From positions 791,001 to 855,000 of the forward strand of contig NZ_CP032674.1 of NCBI RefSeq assembly GCF_021730305.1: 64,000 bases of DNA. Reading direction: 5' to 3'. Of the stretch, positions 6,964-15,666 are shown piece by piece. Under the pieces are notes generated by a model. That model was not told the origin of the DNA, made no database searches, and saw nothing but the letters and a program-made list of their open reading frames with translations. Source of the DNA: Xanthobacter sp. YC-JY1. GTDB lineage: Bacteria > Pseudomonadota > Alphaproteobacteria > Rhizobiales > Xanthobacteraceae. The stretch's first letter is position 1. Each line of letters opens with the position of its first letter. The position numbers and the translations under genes are program-made.

Positions 6964-8787
6964 GTGGATGCCTTGACACAAGCCGACACCTCATCTGCCC
7001 CTGTCGATAGCTCCGAAACCCGCGCCGCCGCTGAAAAGCGAAGGCGCGACCTGAAGCCATTGGCGGGCCTTGCGCCCTATCTGAAGCGGTATCGCGGCCG
7101 GGTCGCGGCGGCGCTCGGCGCCTTGCTGGCTGCGGCGCTGGCCACGCTCGCACTGCCGATCGCTGTGCGGCGTATGATCGATTTCGGTTTCGCCGAGGAC
7201 CATGCCGGCCTCGTGGACCAGTATTTCGGGGTGCTGGTAGCTGTAGCCGCCGTGCTCGCGCTCGCCTCCGCCGCCCGCTACTACCTCGTCACCACCCTTG
7301 GCGAGCGGATCGTGTCGGACCTGCGCACGGCGGTGTTCGCCCGCCTCGTGACGCTGGATGGTGCCTTCTACGATTCGGCCCGCTCGGGTGAGCTTACCTC
7401 CCGCCTCACTGCCGACACCACGCAGCTCAAGTCGGCGGTCGGTGCCTCCGCCTCCACGGCCCTGCGCAATCTCATGATGTGCATCGGCTCGGTGGCGATG
7501 ATGGTGGTGACGAGCCCGCGCCTGTCCGGCCTCGTGCTGGTGGCCATCCCGATCATCGTGCTGCCGCTGATGGCCTCGGGCCGCAAGGTGCGCCGCCTGA
7601 CCCGGCAGGCGCAGGATACCCTCGCGGATGCCTCCGCCTACGCCGCCGAGGCGCTGAACAGCATGCGCGCGCTGCAGGCGGCGAGCGCGGAGGGCGTGGC
7701 GCGGCAGCGTTTCGATGGCGCGGTGGAGGACGCGTTCGGTGCCGCCCGGCAGGCCACGCAGGCGCGCGGCTGGCTCACCGGTATCGCCATCTTTCTGGTG
7801 TTCGGCTCGGTGGTGGCGGTGCTGTGGGCGGGTGCCCAGTCTGTGCTGGCCGGCACCATGACATCGGGCGCGCTGGGACAGTTCGTACTTTATGCGGTGC
7901 TCGCCGCCGCCTCGCTCGGCAACCTTTCCGAGACGTGGGGCGAGATGTCGGCCGCCGCCGGCGCTGCCGAGCGCATCGGCGAACTGCTCAAGGTCGAGCC
8001 TCAGGTGCGCCCGCCGGCCCGGCCGGTGCCTCTGCCGGCGCGGATCAGCGGCGCCATCCGCTTCGACGAGGTGTCCTTCTCCTATCCCACGCGGCCCGAT
8101 CAATCGGCGCTCGCTGCCATCGCCTTCTCCATTCGGCCGGGGGAGCGGGTGGCCCTCGTCGGCCCGTCCGGGGCGGGCAAGAGCACCGTGTTCCAGCTGC
8201 TGGAGCGTTTCTACGACCCCCAGGCCGGGCGCATCCTCCTCGACGGCATAGATATCCGCGAGGCCGATCCCGTCGCCGTGCGGCGGCAGATGGCGCTGGT
8301 GCCGCAGGAAGTGGCCATCTTCGCCGACAGCGTGCGGGCCAACATCCGCCTCGGACGCCCGGAAGCGCCCGACGCCGAAGTGGAGGAGGCCGGCCGCGCA
8401 GCGCTGGTGGATGAATTCGTCGCCCGCCTGCCGCAGGGCTGGGACACCATGGTGGGCGAGCGTGGCGTGATGCTTTCCGGCGGCCAGCGCCAGCGCATCG
8501 TCATCGCCCGCGCCATCCTGCGCGGCGCGCCCATTCTCCTGCTCGACGAGGCCACGAGCGCGCTCGACGCGGAAAGCGAGACGCTGGTGCAGACCGCTCT
8601 CGAACGGTCCATGGAGGGCCGGACGACCCTGGTCATCGCCCATCGCCTTTCCACGGTTCTGTCTGCCGACCGCATCCTGGTGATGGAAGCCGGTCGCATC
8701 GTGGACGAAGGCACCCACGCGGAACTGGTCGCCAAGGGCGGCCTCTACGCACGACTCGCGCAGCTCCAGTTCCACGCGGCGGCATAG
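6964..8787 (+). CDS. ABC exporter, fused membrane and ATPase domains (MsbA/BmrA type)
   Basis: A 607-residue half-transporter that would act as a homodimer in the inner membrane. An N-terminal six-helix membrane domain spans about residues 40-340. The nucleotide-binding domain has Walker A GPSGAGKST (near 400), signature LSGGQRQRI (near 504), Walker B ILLLDEATSALD and the switch His in VIAHRLST. Lipids, lipid A precursors or drugs are typical cargo of the family; the sequence does not tell which. GTG at 6964 is taken as start; a TTG three codons later is possible, and the ribosome-binding site is weak. It is a single gene divergent from rpmE, ending four bases before the GNAT gene on the other strand. 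Confidence 0.88.
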   Translation: MDALTQADTSSAPVDSSETRAAAEKRRRDLKPLAGLAPYLKRYRGRVAAALGALLAAALATLALPIAVRRMIDFGFAEDHAGLVDQYFGVLVAVAAVLALASAARYYLVTTLGERIVSDLRTAVFARLVTLDGAFYDSARSGELTSRLTADTTQLKSAVGASASTALRNLMMCIGSVAMMVVTSPRLSGLVLVAIPIIVLPLMASGRKVRRLTRQAQDTLADASAYAAEALNSMRALQAASAEGVARQRFDGAVEDAFGAARQATQARGWLTGIAIFLVFGSVVAVLWAGAQSVLAGTMTSGALGQFVLYAVLAAASLGNLSETWGEMSAAAGAAERIGELLKVEPQVRPPARPVPLPARISGAIRFDEVSFSYPTRPDQSALAAIAFSIRPGERVALVGPSGAGKSTVFQLLERFYDPQAGRILLDGIDIREADPVAVRRQMALVPQEVAIFADSVRANIRLGRPEAPDAEVEEAGRAALVDEFVARLPQGWDTMVGERGVMLSGGQRQRIVIARAILRGAPILLLDEATSALDAESETLVQTALERSMEGRTTLVIAHRLSTVLSADRILVMEAGRIVDEGTHAELVAKGGLYARLAQLQFHAAA

Positions 8788-8790
8788 GCC

Positions 8791-9285
8791 TCAGGCGCCG
8801 CGCCACTCCATCCGGTACGTCAGTCGGCCCGACATGGGGTTGGCGCCCTCCGAGACGATGGCAAGCCCCATCTTCTCGTAGAAGCGCACCGCGCGTGGGT
8901 TGTCCTGGTTCACGTCGAGCGCGACGAGGGCCGGGGAGAGGCGTCGCGCCTCCGCCATCAGCGCCTCGGCCGCGCCCTTGCCCCAGACACGCGGCGCCAC
9001 GGCGAGCTGATCGAGATAGCCGGTCCCTGGGTGGATGACGACGAAGCCGGCCAGAGGCCCGTCCTCGCGCTCCTCCCGCGCCACGCGGATCGATGCGCCG
9101 CCAGCGGCGAGGCCGTCCAGATGGCTTTCCAGCCAGGGCAGGCGGGCAACGAAATCGATGTCGGGCATGGTCTTCGACCAGGTCTCGACCCACAATTTCG
9201 CCATGGCCGGGCGGTCTTCAGGCGTGGCTTCCGAAAGGATATAGCCGGAGGAAGCCGAGGAGTTGGGCGTGGTCTGGTCGGTCAT
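8791..9285 (-). CDS. GNAT family N-acetyltransferase
   Basis: A 164-residue protein with the GNAT fold, which transfers acetyl from acetyl-CoA to an amine. Motif A is visible as LDQLAVAPRVWGKGAAEALMAEA, where the R/Q-x-x-G-x-G/A loop is replaced by RVWGKGAA. It is followed by LDVNQDNPRAVRFYEKMGL, the classic last strand and helix with Asn and Tyr. The ATG at 9285 is taken in preference to an upstream GTG (9321). The substrate is unknown. It converges with the ABC exporter and lies 82 bases beyond the 3' end of ada, on the same strand. Confidence 0.82.
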   Translation of the reverse strand: MTDQTTPNSSASSGYILSEATPEDRPAMAKLWVETWSKTMPDIDFVARLPWLESHLDGLAAGGASIRVAREEREDGPLAGFVVIHPGTGYLDQLAVAPRVWGKGAAEALMAEARRLSPALVALDVNQDNPRAVRFYEKMGLAIVSEGANPMSGRLTYRMEWRGA

Positions 9286-9367
9286 GGTGATGGGCTGATC
9301 GCTCCGGCGGATGAGCCACACTGCGCCCTCCCGGTTGCCGTGGCTTTAATGTCCTGCCCGCATCGGC

Positions 9368-10447
9368 TCAGCCTTCGGTTTCCGTCTTCAGAAGGCGACG
9401 CTTGCGTTCCACCCCCCAACGGTACCCCGACAACGTACCGTCCGAGCGGACGACGCGATGGCAGGGGATAGCAACCGCCAGGGTATTGGCCGCGCACGCC
9501 CGCGCCACAGCGCGCACGGCTTTGGCGTCGCCGATGCGTGCGGCGACGTCGGCATAGGTCGCTGTGCCACCTGCGGGGATGTGGCGCAGGGCCTGCCACA
9601 CCCGCTGCTGGAACGCGGTCCCGCGCACGTCGAGTGGAAGGCCCAGGCCCATCCGCGGCGCCTCCACAAACCCGATGACTTGTCCGACCAACGTTTCGAA
9701 GGCGCTGTCGCCGCCGATGAGGTTTGCCGCGGGAAAACGGTCCTCAAGCTCGCGGACAAGCGTGCCGGGGTCGTCGCCAAGCGAGATGGCGCAGATCCCC
9801 CTTGGGCTGAGGGCCACGAGGATCGCACCGAGGGAGCACTGCCCAACTGCGAAACGGATGTCGGTGTCTTTTCCGCCGCGGCGGAACTGTGTTGGCGTCA
9901 TGCCCAGCATACCATCAGAACGTTCGTAGAAGCGGCTGCTCGAGGAGAAGCCCGCGCCATAGATGGCTTCGGTTACGCCGCCGGATTCGGTCGCTTCCAG
10001 TTCGGAGCGCACCCTGCGCGCCTGATGCGCCACGGCATAGGCACGCGGGGTCAGGCCGGTAACTGCCTTGAACCGGCGGTGGAAATGCCAGGGGCTCATG
10101 CCCGCGTCAGAAGCCAGTTCATCGAGCTTCGGCGGCGCGTCCGCCGCCTCAATCCGCCGGCACGCCTCGGCGATGATGGTGGTGCTGCGTTCGGCTGGGG
10201 ACGGGCCAAGGGGCTGACACCGCAGGCAGGGGCGGAAGCCCGCGGCCTGGGCCGCCGCTGGATTCTTGAAGAAACGGACATTGCGCGGATTGGCGCGCCG
10301 CGAGGGGCAGGATGGACGGCAATAGACGCCCGTGGTCACGACCGCATAGACGAAGGCCCCGTCGGCCGAGACATCCCGCCCCAGCACTTGCGACCACCGC
10401 GGATCTTGGTCGGTGGACAATGGCCCTGCAGCCGTCAGCGGATCCAT
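9368..10447 (-). CDS. ada: Ada: methylphosphotriester/O6-methylguanine methyltransferase and activator
   Basis: A 359-residue protein that repairs alkylated DNA by irreversible methyl transfer to its own cysteines and, once methylated, activates the adaptive response. Three parts are visible. The N-terminal zinc domain has four cysteines (GVYCRPSCPSRR and FRPCLRCQP). An AraC-type helix-turn-helix with MSPWHFHRRFKAVTGLTPRAYA follows. The C-terminal methyltransferase has IPCHRVVRSDG and its active-site Cys. The ATG at 10447 has GGAGAGG seven bases upstream. All catalytic cysteines are kept, so it should be functional. It is divergent from the broken flavin reductase with 178 bases between them; I saw no clear Ada box there. 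Confidence 0.95.
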   Translation of the reverse strand: MDPLTAAGPLSTDQDPRWSQVLGRDVSADGAFVYAVVTTGVYCRPSCPSRRANPRNVRFFKNPAAAQAAGFRPCLRCQPLGPSPAERSTTIIAEACRRIEAADAPPKLDELASDAGMSPWHFHRRFKAVTGLTPRAYAVAHQARRVRSELEATESGGVTEAIYGAGFSSSSRFYERSDGMLGMTPTQFRRGGKDTDIRFAVGQCSLGAILVALSPRGICAISLGDDPGTLVRELEDRFPAANLIGGDSAFETLVGQVIGFVEAPRMGLGLPLDVRGTAFQQRVWQALRHIPAGGTATYADVAARIGDAKAVRAVARACAANTLAVAIPCHRVVRSDGTLSGYRWGVERKRRLLKTETEG

Positions 10448-10625
10448 GAATAGCCTCTCCGGCTGTCGAACCCTGCCAGCATGGCGCACTGCCGCTCCGA
10501 GCGCACCCCGTTCCTTGCTCTCGATATGTCGTCGTCCGCGCGCGTCCATTGGAGGGCAAGAACCGGAGTGCCGACGCTGCGGGACCTGCCTAGTCCTCGG
10601 GCCTCAATCCTTGAGGAGAGGCCAC

Positions 10626-11180
10626 ATGTCTTGTGATCGCGTCTGTGTCGAACCGTCCATCCTCTATTTCGGTACGCCCGTCGCCCTTATCTGCACCGAG
10701 AACGAGGATGGTACCGCGAACCTTGCGCCCATGTCCTCGGCCTGGTGGCTCGGCTGGCGCTGCATGCTCGGGCTGTCGGCCAATTCCAGGACCACCGAAA
10801 ACCTCCTCCGCACCGGCTCGTGCGTCCTCAACCTGCCGTCGGTCAACGACGTTGCCGCGGTGGATCGGCTCGCGCACCTGACCGGGAGCGATCCTGTCCC
10901 GGAGAGCAAGCGTGCCCGGGGCTATCGCCACGAGGCGCGAAAGTTCGAGGCTACGGGACTGACGCCGCTCGCTTCGCTCACCGTCGCCCCTCCGCGGGTT
11001 CTGGAGTGCCCGGCACAGCATCGGCGAAGACGGCCCGTGGAAGGGCGGCCTGTTGGCCATCGAGGTCCGTATCCTTCGCGTCCACGTCGATCCCGAAATT
11101 CTCATGGACGGCCATCCAAACCGGATCGATCCGGACAAGTGGTGCCGCTCATCATGAGCTTCCAGAAATTCTGGGACTAG
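10626..11180 (+). pseudogene. Flavin reductase-like FMN-binding protein with two compensating frameshifts
   Basis: The first 128 codons encode a flavin-reductase-like FMN-binding domain (NLAPMSSAWWLGWRCMLGL, RTTENLLRTGSCVLNLPS). After LECPA, near 11010-11020, similarity jumps to another frame that reads IGEDGPWKGGLLAIEVRILR and HPNRIDPDKW. Near 11140-11145 it returns to the first frame for PLIMSFQKFWD, the usual C-terminal signature. A few residues are also missing at the first junction. So a short deletion and a later single-base loss cancel in length, and the open frame would carry about 43 garbled residues. It is either a decaying gene or sequence error. The ATG at 10626 has GAGGAGAGG upstream, a good start. 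Confidence 0.7.
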
Positions 11181-11300
11181 CGTCCGACCAAGTGCTTGGA
11201 TCGCGGTTGGGCGAGATTACCGAGGCGTCGTACCGCAGCCCCGACATGGATCGCGCCCGGTCGACGGAGGCGTGACGAGCGGCGTGCGGTGACCCGATCG

Positions 11301-11897
11301 TCAGGATTCCAATCCATCGCCCGCGCCGAAGGCAAGGCGCAGGGTGTGGGTGCGGACATCGGGCGGCCAGCCGGCCGTCATCTGCTCCAGGCCGGCCCGG
11401 TCGTCGGCAAACAGGGCGCGGGTGGCCTCTTCATAGTCTGGCAGGTCCCCCGCCAGGGCCTGCATGAAATGATAGGCCGCGGTCTGGGCGGCGCGCCGCT
11501 GCTGCTGTGGTGCATCCCGGCGCCGCGCCTCGTCCACAAGGCGGCGCAAGGTGGCAGAGGCACCGCTCGGCTGGGCGGCAAGCCAGTCCCAGTGTCGGGG
11601 GAGCAGCGTCACTTCGCGGGCGACGACGCCGAGCTTCGGGCGGCCGCGGCCCTTGGCGGGCGCGTTGGGGACGGGAGTAGCCGGCGTGCCCGGGATATCG
11701 AGGCGCGCGAGGATTTCCGCGTCACCGCCGCGCAGGTCGAGATCGATGAGCCGGCCGCTGGCGTCGTCGAAGACGAGGACGTTCTCTCCAGCCTCGATGG
11801 CCGCTTTCACTGCAAGCGCCACCTCGGCAAGGGGACCGCGCCTCAGGAGGCGCGTTCCGGCAAAGGCGGTGCATGAACGGGCCGGGGAGGCGGACAC
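11301..11897 (-). CDS. DUF2239 family protein
   Basis: A 198-residue protein matching the DUF2239 pattern: N-terminal CTAFAGTRLL, VFDDASGRLIDLDLRG, central GRPKLGVVAREVTLLPRHWDWLAAQPGGAS-like stretch (here PSGASATLRRLVDEARR), and a C-terminal helical part ending in LRLAFGAGDGLES. The segment GRGRPKLGVVAREVTLLPRH is shared with small YdhA/RHH-like proteins, which hints at nucleic-acid or protein contact; the function is unknown. GTG at 11897 has AGGAG seven bases upstream. It lies alone between the broken flavin reductase and the TRAP genes. Confidence 0.8.
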   Translation of the reverse strand: MSASPARSCTAFAGTRLLRRGPLAEVALAVKAAIEAGENVLVFDDASGRLIDLDLRGGDAEILARLDIPGTPATPVPNAPAKGRGRPKLGVVAREVTLLPRHWDWLAAQPSGASATLRRLVDEARRRDAPQQQRRAAQTAAYHFMQALAGDLPDYEEATRALFADDRAGLEQMTAGWPPDVRTHTLRLAFGAGDGLES

Positions 11898-11958
11898 GGG
11901 GTGGCTCCTGCGAAAGGAGGGAAAATACCCGGATAAAAAAATCTGTCCAGCCCGAACG

Positions 11959-12324
11959 TCATTCGCAGGTGGTGAGCGTCACCGGATCGGCCTCGGGCGG
12001 TACGAATTCGGCCATGGGGCGACAGGTGCCGGCGATGCAGACCTGCCAGTCGGCAGTGGCGCCGGAGCGGCGCAGGATCACCTCCCGCTGCGGCGCCAGC
12101 ACAGGATGGGCGACGTAGAAGCGCTCTTTCAGCACCGCGCCGTCCGGCGGCTCCATGCCGGCGCCCGAACCTTCGACGCGAACCTCTGTCAGTTCGAGGC
12201 CGGCAGGGGTGGCGCGCCAGTCCTCCTGCCATACGCTCTTCTGCACCGAATGGGTCCAGGCGAGCGTGATGGCGGCGGCGAGCCGTACCACAGTCGCTCC
12301 CGAGACGAGGCAGGCGAAGACCAC
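11959..12324 (-). CDS. DUF1850 protein, TRAP-associated
   Basis: A 121-residue protein with a short hydrophobic N terminus (about residues 1-22), probably an export signal or anchor. The body has the DUF1850 marks LAWTHSVQKSVWQEDW and VEGSGAGMEPPDGA. DUF1850 genes lie next to fused 4TM/12TM TRAP permeases in many proteobacteria, but their role is not known. The GTG start at 12324 is three bases after the stop of the permease gene, so both are surely on one message. Confidence 0.85.
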   Translation of the reverse strand: MVFACLVSGATVVRLAAAITLAWTHSVQKSVWQEDWRATPAGLELTEVRVEGSGAGMEPPDGAVLKERFYVAHPVLAPQREVILRRSGATADWQVCIAGTCRPMAEFVPPEADPVTLTTCE

Positions 12325-12327
12325 GTC

Positions 12328-14457
12328 TCAGGCCGCGACCGGCCGCGTCCGGCTTCTCCAGTAGTGCCAGCCGATGAATGCGGCGGAGGCGGCGAAGCCG
12401 ACCTCGTCGGTCATAGGCAGCGCGAGAATGAGCAGCGCCGCGGCAGAAAAGGCGATGATCCGCTCGATGATGTTGAGCGGAGCCAGGAGATAGCCGGTGG
12501 CGGTGGCCGCCCACAGGATGATGGCGACCACCGCCTTCACGAAGACATAGGCGACCGCCGGCCAGAAGCCGATGATGTCGGCCATGGGATCGCCGTTCTG
12601 CAGCATCAGCGCGGGGGCATAGACCGCCATGAACGGCACCACATAGCCCGCCACTGCAATGCGTGTCGCGATCCAGCCGATGGTCTGCCCCGATGCGCCC
12701 GCGATGGGTGCTGCCGCGAAGGCGGCCAGCGCCACCGGCGGGGTCAGGTCGGCCATGATACCGAAATAGAAGACGAACATGTGGGAGACGATGAGCGGCA
12801 CCCCGAGCGCCAGCAGCGCCGGGCCGGCGATGGAGGCAGTGATGATGTAGTTCGGGATGGTGGGCAGCCCCATGCCGAGGATGAGGCAGGCGATCATCGT
12901 GAGCACCAGCGACAGGAACAGCGAGTTCTTGCCCACTTCCACCACGAAGGTGGCGAAGGTGGTGGCGACGCCGGTCAGCGTGAATACGCCGATCATGGTG
13001 CCCACCAGCGCGCAGGCGATGCCCACGGGCAGCGCATTGCGGGCGCCGTCCGCCATGCTCTCGATGCTGATGCGCAGCGTCTCGCGCCCGCCCTTCACGA
13101 AGAACAGGATCGCGACCAGCACCGCGATGACAGTGGCGACGCCGTTGATGCCGTACTCGACGAAGCTCGCCGCCGACAGGCCGAGCACGATCCAGAATAC
13201 AACCCTCAGCCCATAAGGCCCGATCAGCCGGGCCACCGGCGTGCCGAGCACGATCAGGGCGGTCAGCGCGAGGCCCACCGTGCCGGCAAACAGCGGCGTG
13301 TAGCCGGAGAACAGGAGCCACACCAGCGCCGCCAGCGGCAGGATGAGGTACCACTTATTCTTGAGCGCCAACCACGCGTTGGGGCACTTTTCCTTGGGCA
13401 GCCCCGAGAGGCCATCCTTGCCGGCCTCCAGATGGACCATGGCGAAGACGGTGAAGAAATAGAGGAAGGCCGGAATCACCGCTGCCGTGGCGATGGTAGC
13501 GTAGGGCACGTCGATGGTCTCGGCCATGATGAAGGCGACGGCGCCCATCACAGGCGGCATGATCTGCCCGCCCATGGAGGCGGTCGCCTCCACCGCGCCG
13601 GCGAATGCCGGCTTGTAGCCGAAGCTCTTCATGAGAGGGATGGTGAACTGGCCGGTGGTGACGACATTGGCGACGCCCGACCCGTTGATGGTGCCCATCA
13701 GCGCCGATGAGATCACCGAAACCTTTGCGGGGCCGCCCTTGGCGTGGCCCACCGTGCCCATGGCAAGGTCGTTGAACAGCTGGATCATCCCCGCGCGTTC
13801 CAGGAAGGCGCCGAACAGGATGAACAGGAAGATGAAGGAAGAGGACACGTAGATGGGGGTGCCGTAGATGCCCTCTGTGCCGAGGAACATCTGGTCGACC
13901 ACCTGCACATAATCGAATGGCCGGTGATCGAGAGGCGCCGGAAGGTACTCGCCGAACAGGCCATAGAGAATGAAGCCGCCGCAGATGAGCGGCAAAGCAA
14001 GGCCCATGAGCCGCCGCGAACCCTCGAACACGAGCGCCACCGCAATGGTGCCGACCACGATATCGAGGGTGGAGGGGTCGCCCGCCCGCTGGATCAGCGC
14101 GGCGTAGAATACCCAGTGATAGAGCCCGACGATGAAGGAGAAGATGCCGAGGCCCCACAGCACGAGGCGTTCGCTGCCGGTCTTGTGGTTGGCAGCGATG
14201 GCGAAAACCACCAGGAGCAGGAAGCCCACATGGACCGAGCGCACGATCTGGCTCGCCAGCGGGCTCCAGGCCGCCGTGATGACCTGGAAGGTGGAGAAGG
14301 CCACCGCGATCCAGAACACCGCCCGGCCCCACGCTCCCGGCCCCCAGGTGAGGTCGAGCAGCGCGTCGTCCACCACCACCGCGGCGCCGTGCTCGGGATT
14401 GTTCACGTCGTGGCTCACCGGCGGGACGGTCTGCGGCGTGTGGAGCGAGGAGGTCAT
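12328..14457 (-). CDS. TRAP transporter permease, fused small and large subunits (4TM/12TM)
   Basis: A 709-residue inner-membrane protein. The N-terminal 200 residues hold about four to six helices and correspond to the DctQ-like subunit. The rest is the DctM-like large subunit with GAFLERAGMIQLFNDLAMG, INGSGVANVVTTGQFTIPLMKSFGY and GGQIMPPVMGAVAF. TRAP systems import organic acids using a sodium or proton gradient and a periplasmic receptor. The fused form goes with TAXI receptors, and one lies just upstream at 14559. Together with DUF1850 it forms a three-gene unit. Substrates of TAXI systems include glutamate and other carboxylates; none can be named here. Confidence 0.92.
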   Translation of the reverse strand: MTSSLHTPQTVPPVSHDVNNPEHGAAVVVDDALLDLTWGPGAWGRAVFWIAVAFSTFQVITAAWSPLASQIVRSVHVGFLLLVVFAIAANHKTGSERLVLWGLGIFSFIVGLYHWVFYAALIQRAGDPSTLDIVVGTIAVALVFEGSRRLMGLALPLICGGFILYGLFGEYLPAPLDHRPFDYVQVVDQMFLGTEGIYGTPIYVSSSFIFLFILFGAFLERAGMIQLFNDLAMGTVGHAKGGPAKVSVISSALMGTINGSGVANVVTTGQFTIPLMKSFGYKPAFAGAVEATASMGGQIMPPVMGAVAFIMAETIDVPYATIATAAVIPAFLYFFTVFAMVHLEAGKDGLSGLPKEKCPNAWLALKNKWYLILPLAALVWLLFSGYTPLFAGTVGLALTALIVLGTPVARLIGPYGLRVVFWIVLGLSAASFVEYGINGVATVIAVLVAILFFVKGGRETLRISIESMADGARNALPVGIACALVGTMIGVFTLTGVATTFATFVVEVGKNSLFLSLVLTMIACLILGMGLPTIPNYIITASIAGPALLALGVPLIVSHMFVFYFGIMADLTPPVALAAFAAAPIAGASGQTIGWIATRIAVAGYVVPFMAVYAPALMLQNGDPMADIIGFWPAVAYVFVKAVVAIILWAATATGYLLAPLNIIERIIAFSAAALLILALPMTDEVGFAASAAFIGWHYWRSRTRPVAA

Positions 14458-14558
14458 GGGTCAGGGCTCGCGGCGGCTGGCACGGTCTGGAACGGGAAAC
14501 GGCGGCGCTGGAGCGCGCCGCCGGCAAGGCAATCGAGCGGGCGTCTAAACCCCTCGGA

Positions 14559-15536
14559 TCAGGGCGTGACGCCCTTTTCCTTGAAGAACTTCTCGGCTCC
14601 CGGATGGAAGGCGACCGGCGACCCCTTCATGGCATTGGCGAGGGTGATGGACTTCGCCGCCGAATGGGCCGCGGCGAGTTCCGGCAGGTTCTCGTAGATG
14701 GCCTTAGTGATGGCGTAGACCTCGTCGTCCTTCAGGTCGGAGCGGGTGACGAGGAAGTTCGGCACGGCGGCCGTGGCGACGTCCGCGCTCTGGCCCTCAT
14801 AGGTGCCGGCAGGGATGGTGGTCTTGAGATAGGGCGCACCGATCTTGTCGATCACCGTGCCGGGCACTTCCACCACCACGATGGGCACCGAGTTCGCGAG
14901 GTCCTTGATGGAAGCGACGCCGAGGCCGGCGGACTGCAGCGTGGCGTCGAGCTGGCGATTTTTCATCAGCTCCACGGATTCGGCGAAGGGCAGATATTCG
15001 ATCTTGCCGAGATCCTCATACTTGAGACCGGCGGCATTGAGAATGGCACGGGCGTTGAGTTCCGTGCCGGACTTGGGCGCCCCCACGGAGAGGCGCTTGC
15101 CCTTGAGATCGGCGATGGTCTTGATGCCGGAATCCTTCGAGGCGACGATCTGGATGTAGTTGGGATAGATGCCGCCCAGAGCCCGCACCTTGGTGAGCGG
15201 AGCCTTGAATCCGGCCTCTTCCTTTCCGGCCGCGCCATCGGCGAGGCTGTCCGCGAGGGTGAAGGCGACCTCGCCTTTGCCCTGCTGCATGAGGTTGAGA
15301 TTCTCCACCGACGCCTTGGTGGCCTGCACCGAGGGGCGGGTGCCGGGCACCTTCTCGCCGATCACCTTCGAGATCGCGACGCCCAGCGGATAATAGACGC
15401 CGGACGTCCCGCCGGTGAGAACATTGACGAACTCGGCCCGCGCCGCCGCAGGGGCGAGCGCAAGCGCACAGGACAAGGTGGCTGCGGCGAGATGGGCGGG
15501 TCGAAAGACTTTGGCTGCGGCGGACAGGCGCTGCAT
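14559..15536 (-). CDS. TRAP transporter receptor, TAXI family
   Basis: A 325-residue periplasmic binding protein. The signal peptide runs to about residue 34 with cleavage after AAARA. The mature part starts EFVNVLTGGTSGVYYPLG, the typical TAXI opening. Other marks are QATKASVENLNLMQQGKGEVAF and LKGKRLSVGAPKSGTELNARAIL. It catches the substrate for the fused permease encoded downstream; about 100 bases separate the two genes. The 130-base space upstream is the likely promoter region; I see no clear operator in it. Confidence 0.92.
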   Translation of the reverse strand: MQRLSAAAKVFRPAHLAAATLSCALALAPAAARAEFVNVLTGGTSGVYYPLGVAISKVIGEKVPGTRPSVQATKASVENLNLMQQGKGEVAFTLADSLADGAAGKEEAGFKAPLTKVRALGGIYPNYIQIVASKDSGIKTIADLKGKRLSVGAPKSGTELNARAILNAAGLKYEDLGKIEYLPFAESVELMKNRQLDATLQSAGLGVASIKDLANSVPIVVVEVPGTVIDKIGAPYLKTTIPAGTYEGQSADVATAAVPNFLVTRSDLKDDEVYAITKAIYENLPELAAAHSAAKSITLANAMKGSPVAFHPGAEKFFKEKGVTP

Positions 15537-15666
15537 TGGCGTGCTCCCTTTTTATCGATCGTTGCAGGGAGGCTACCGTCTCGTACCGTAAAGGCCAGTG
15601 CCTTTCTGACTCTTGAGACTAAAGTCGTAGATGCGGTTCCGGGGTATGGCCAAGCTTGATGCGGTC

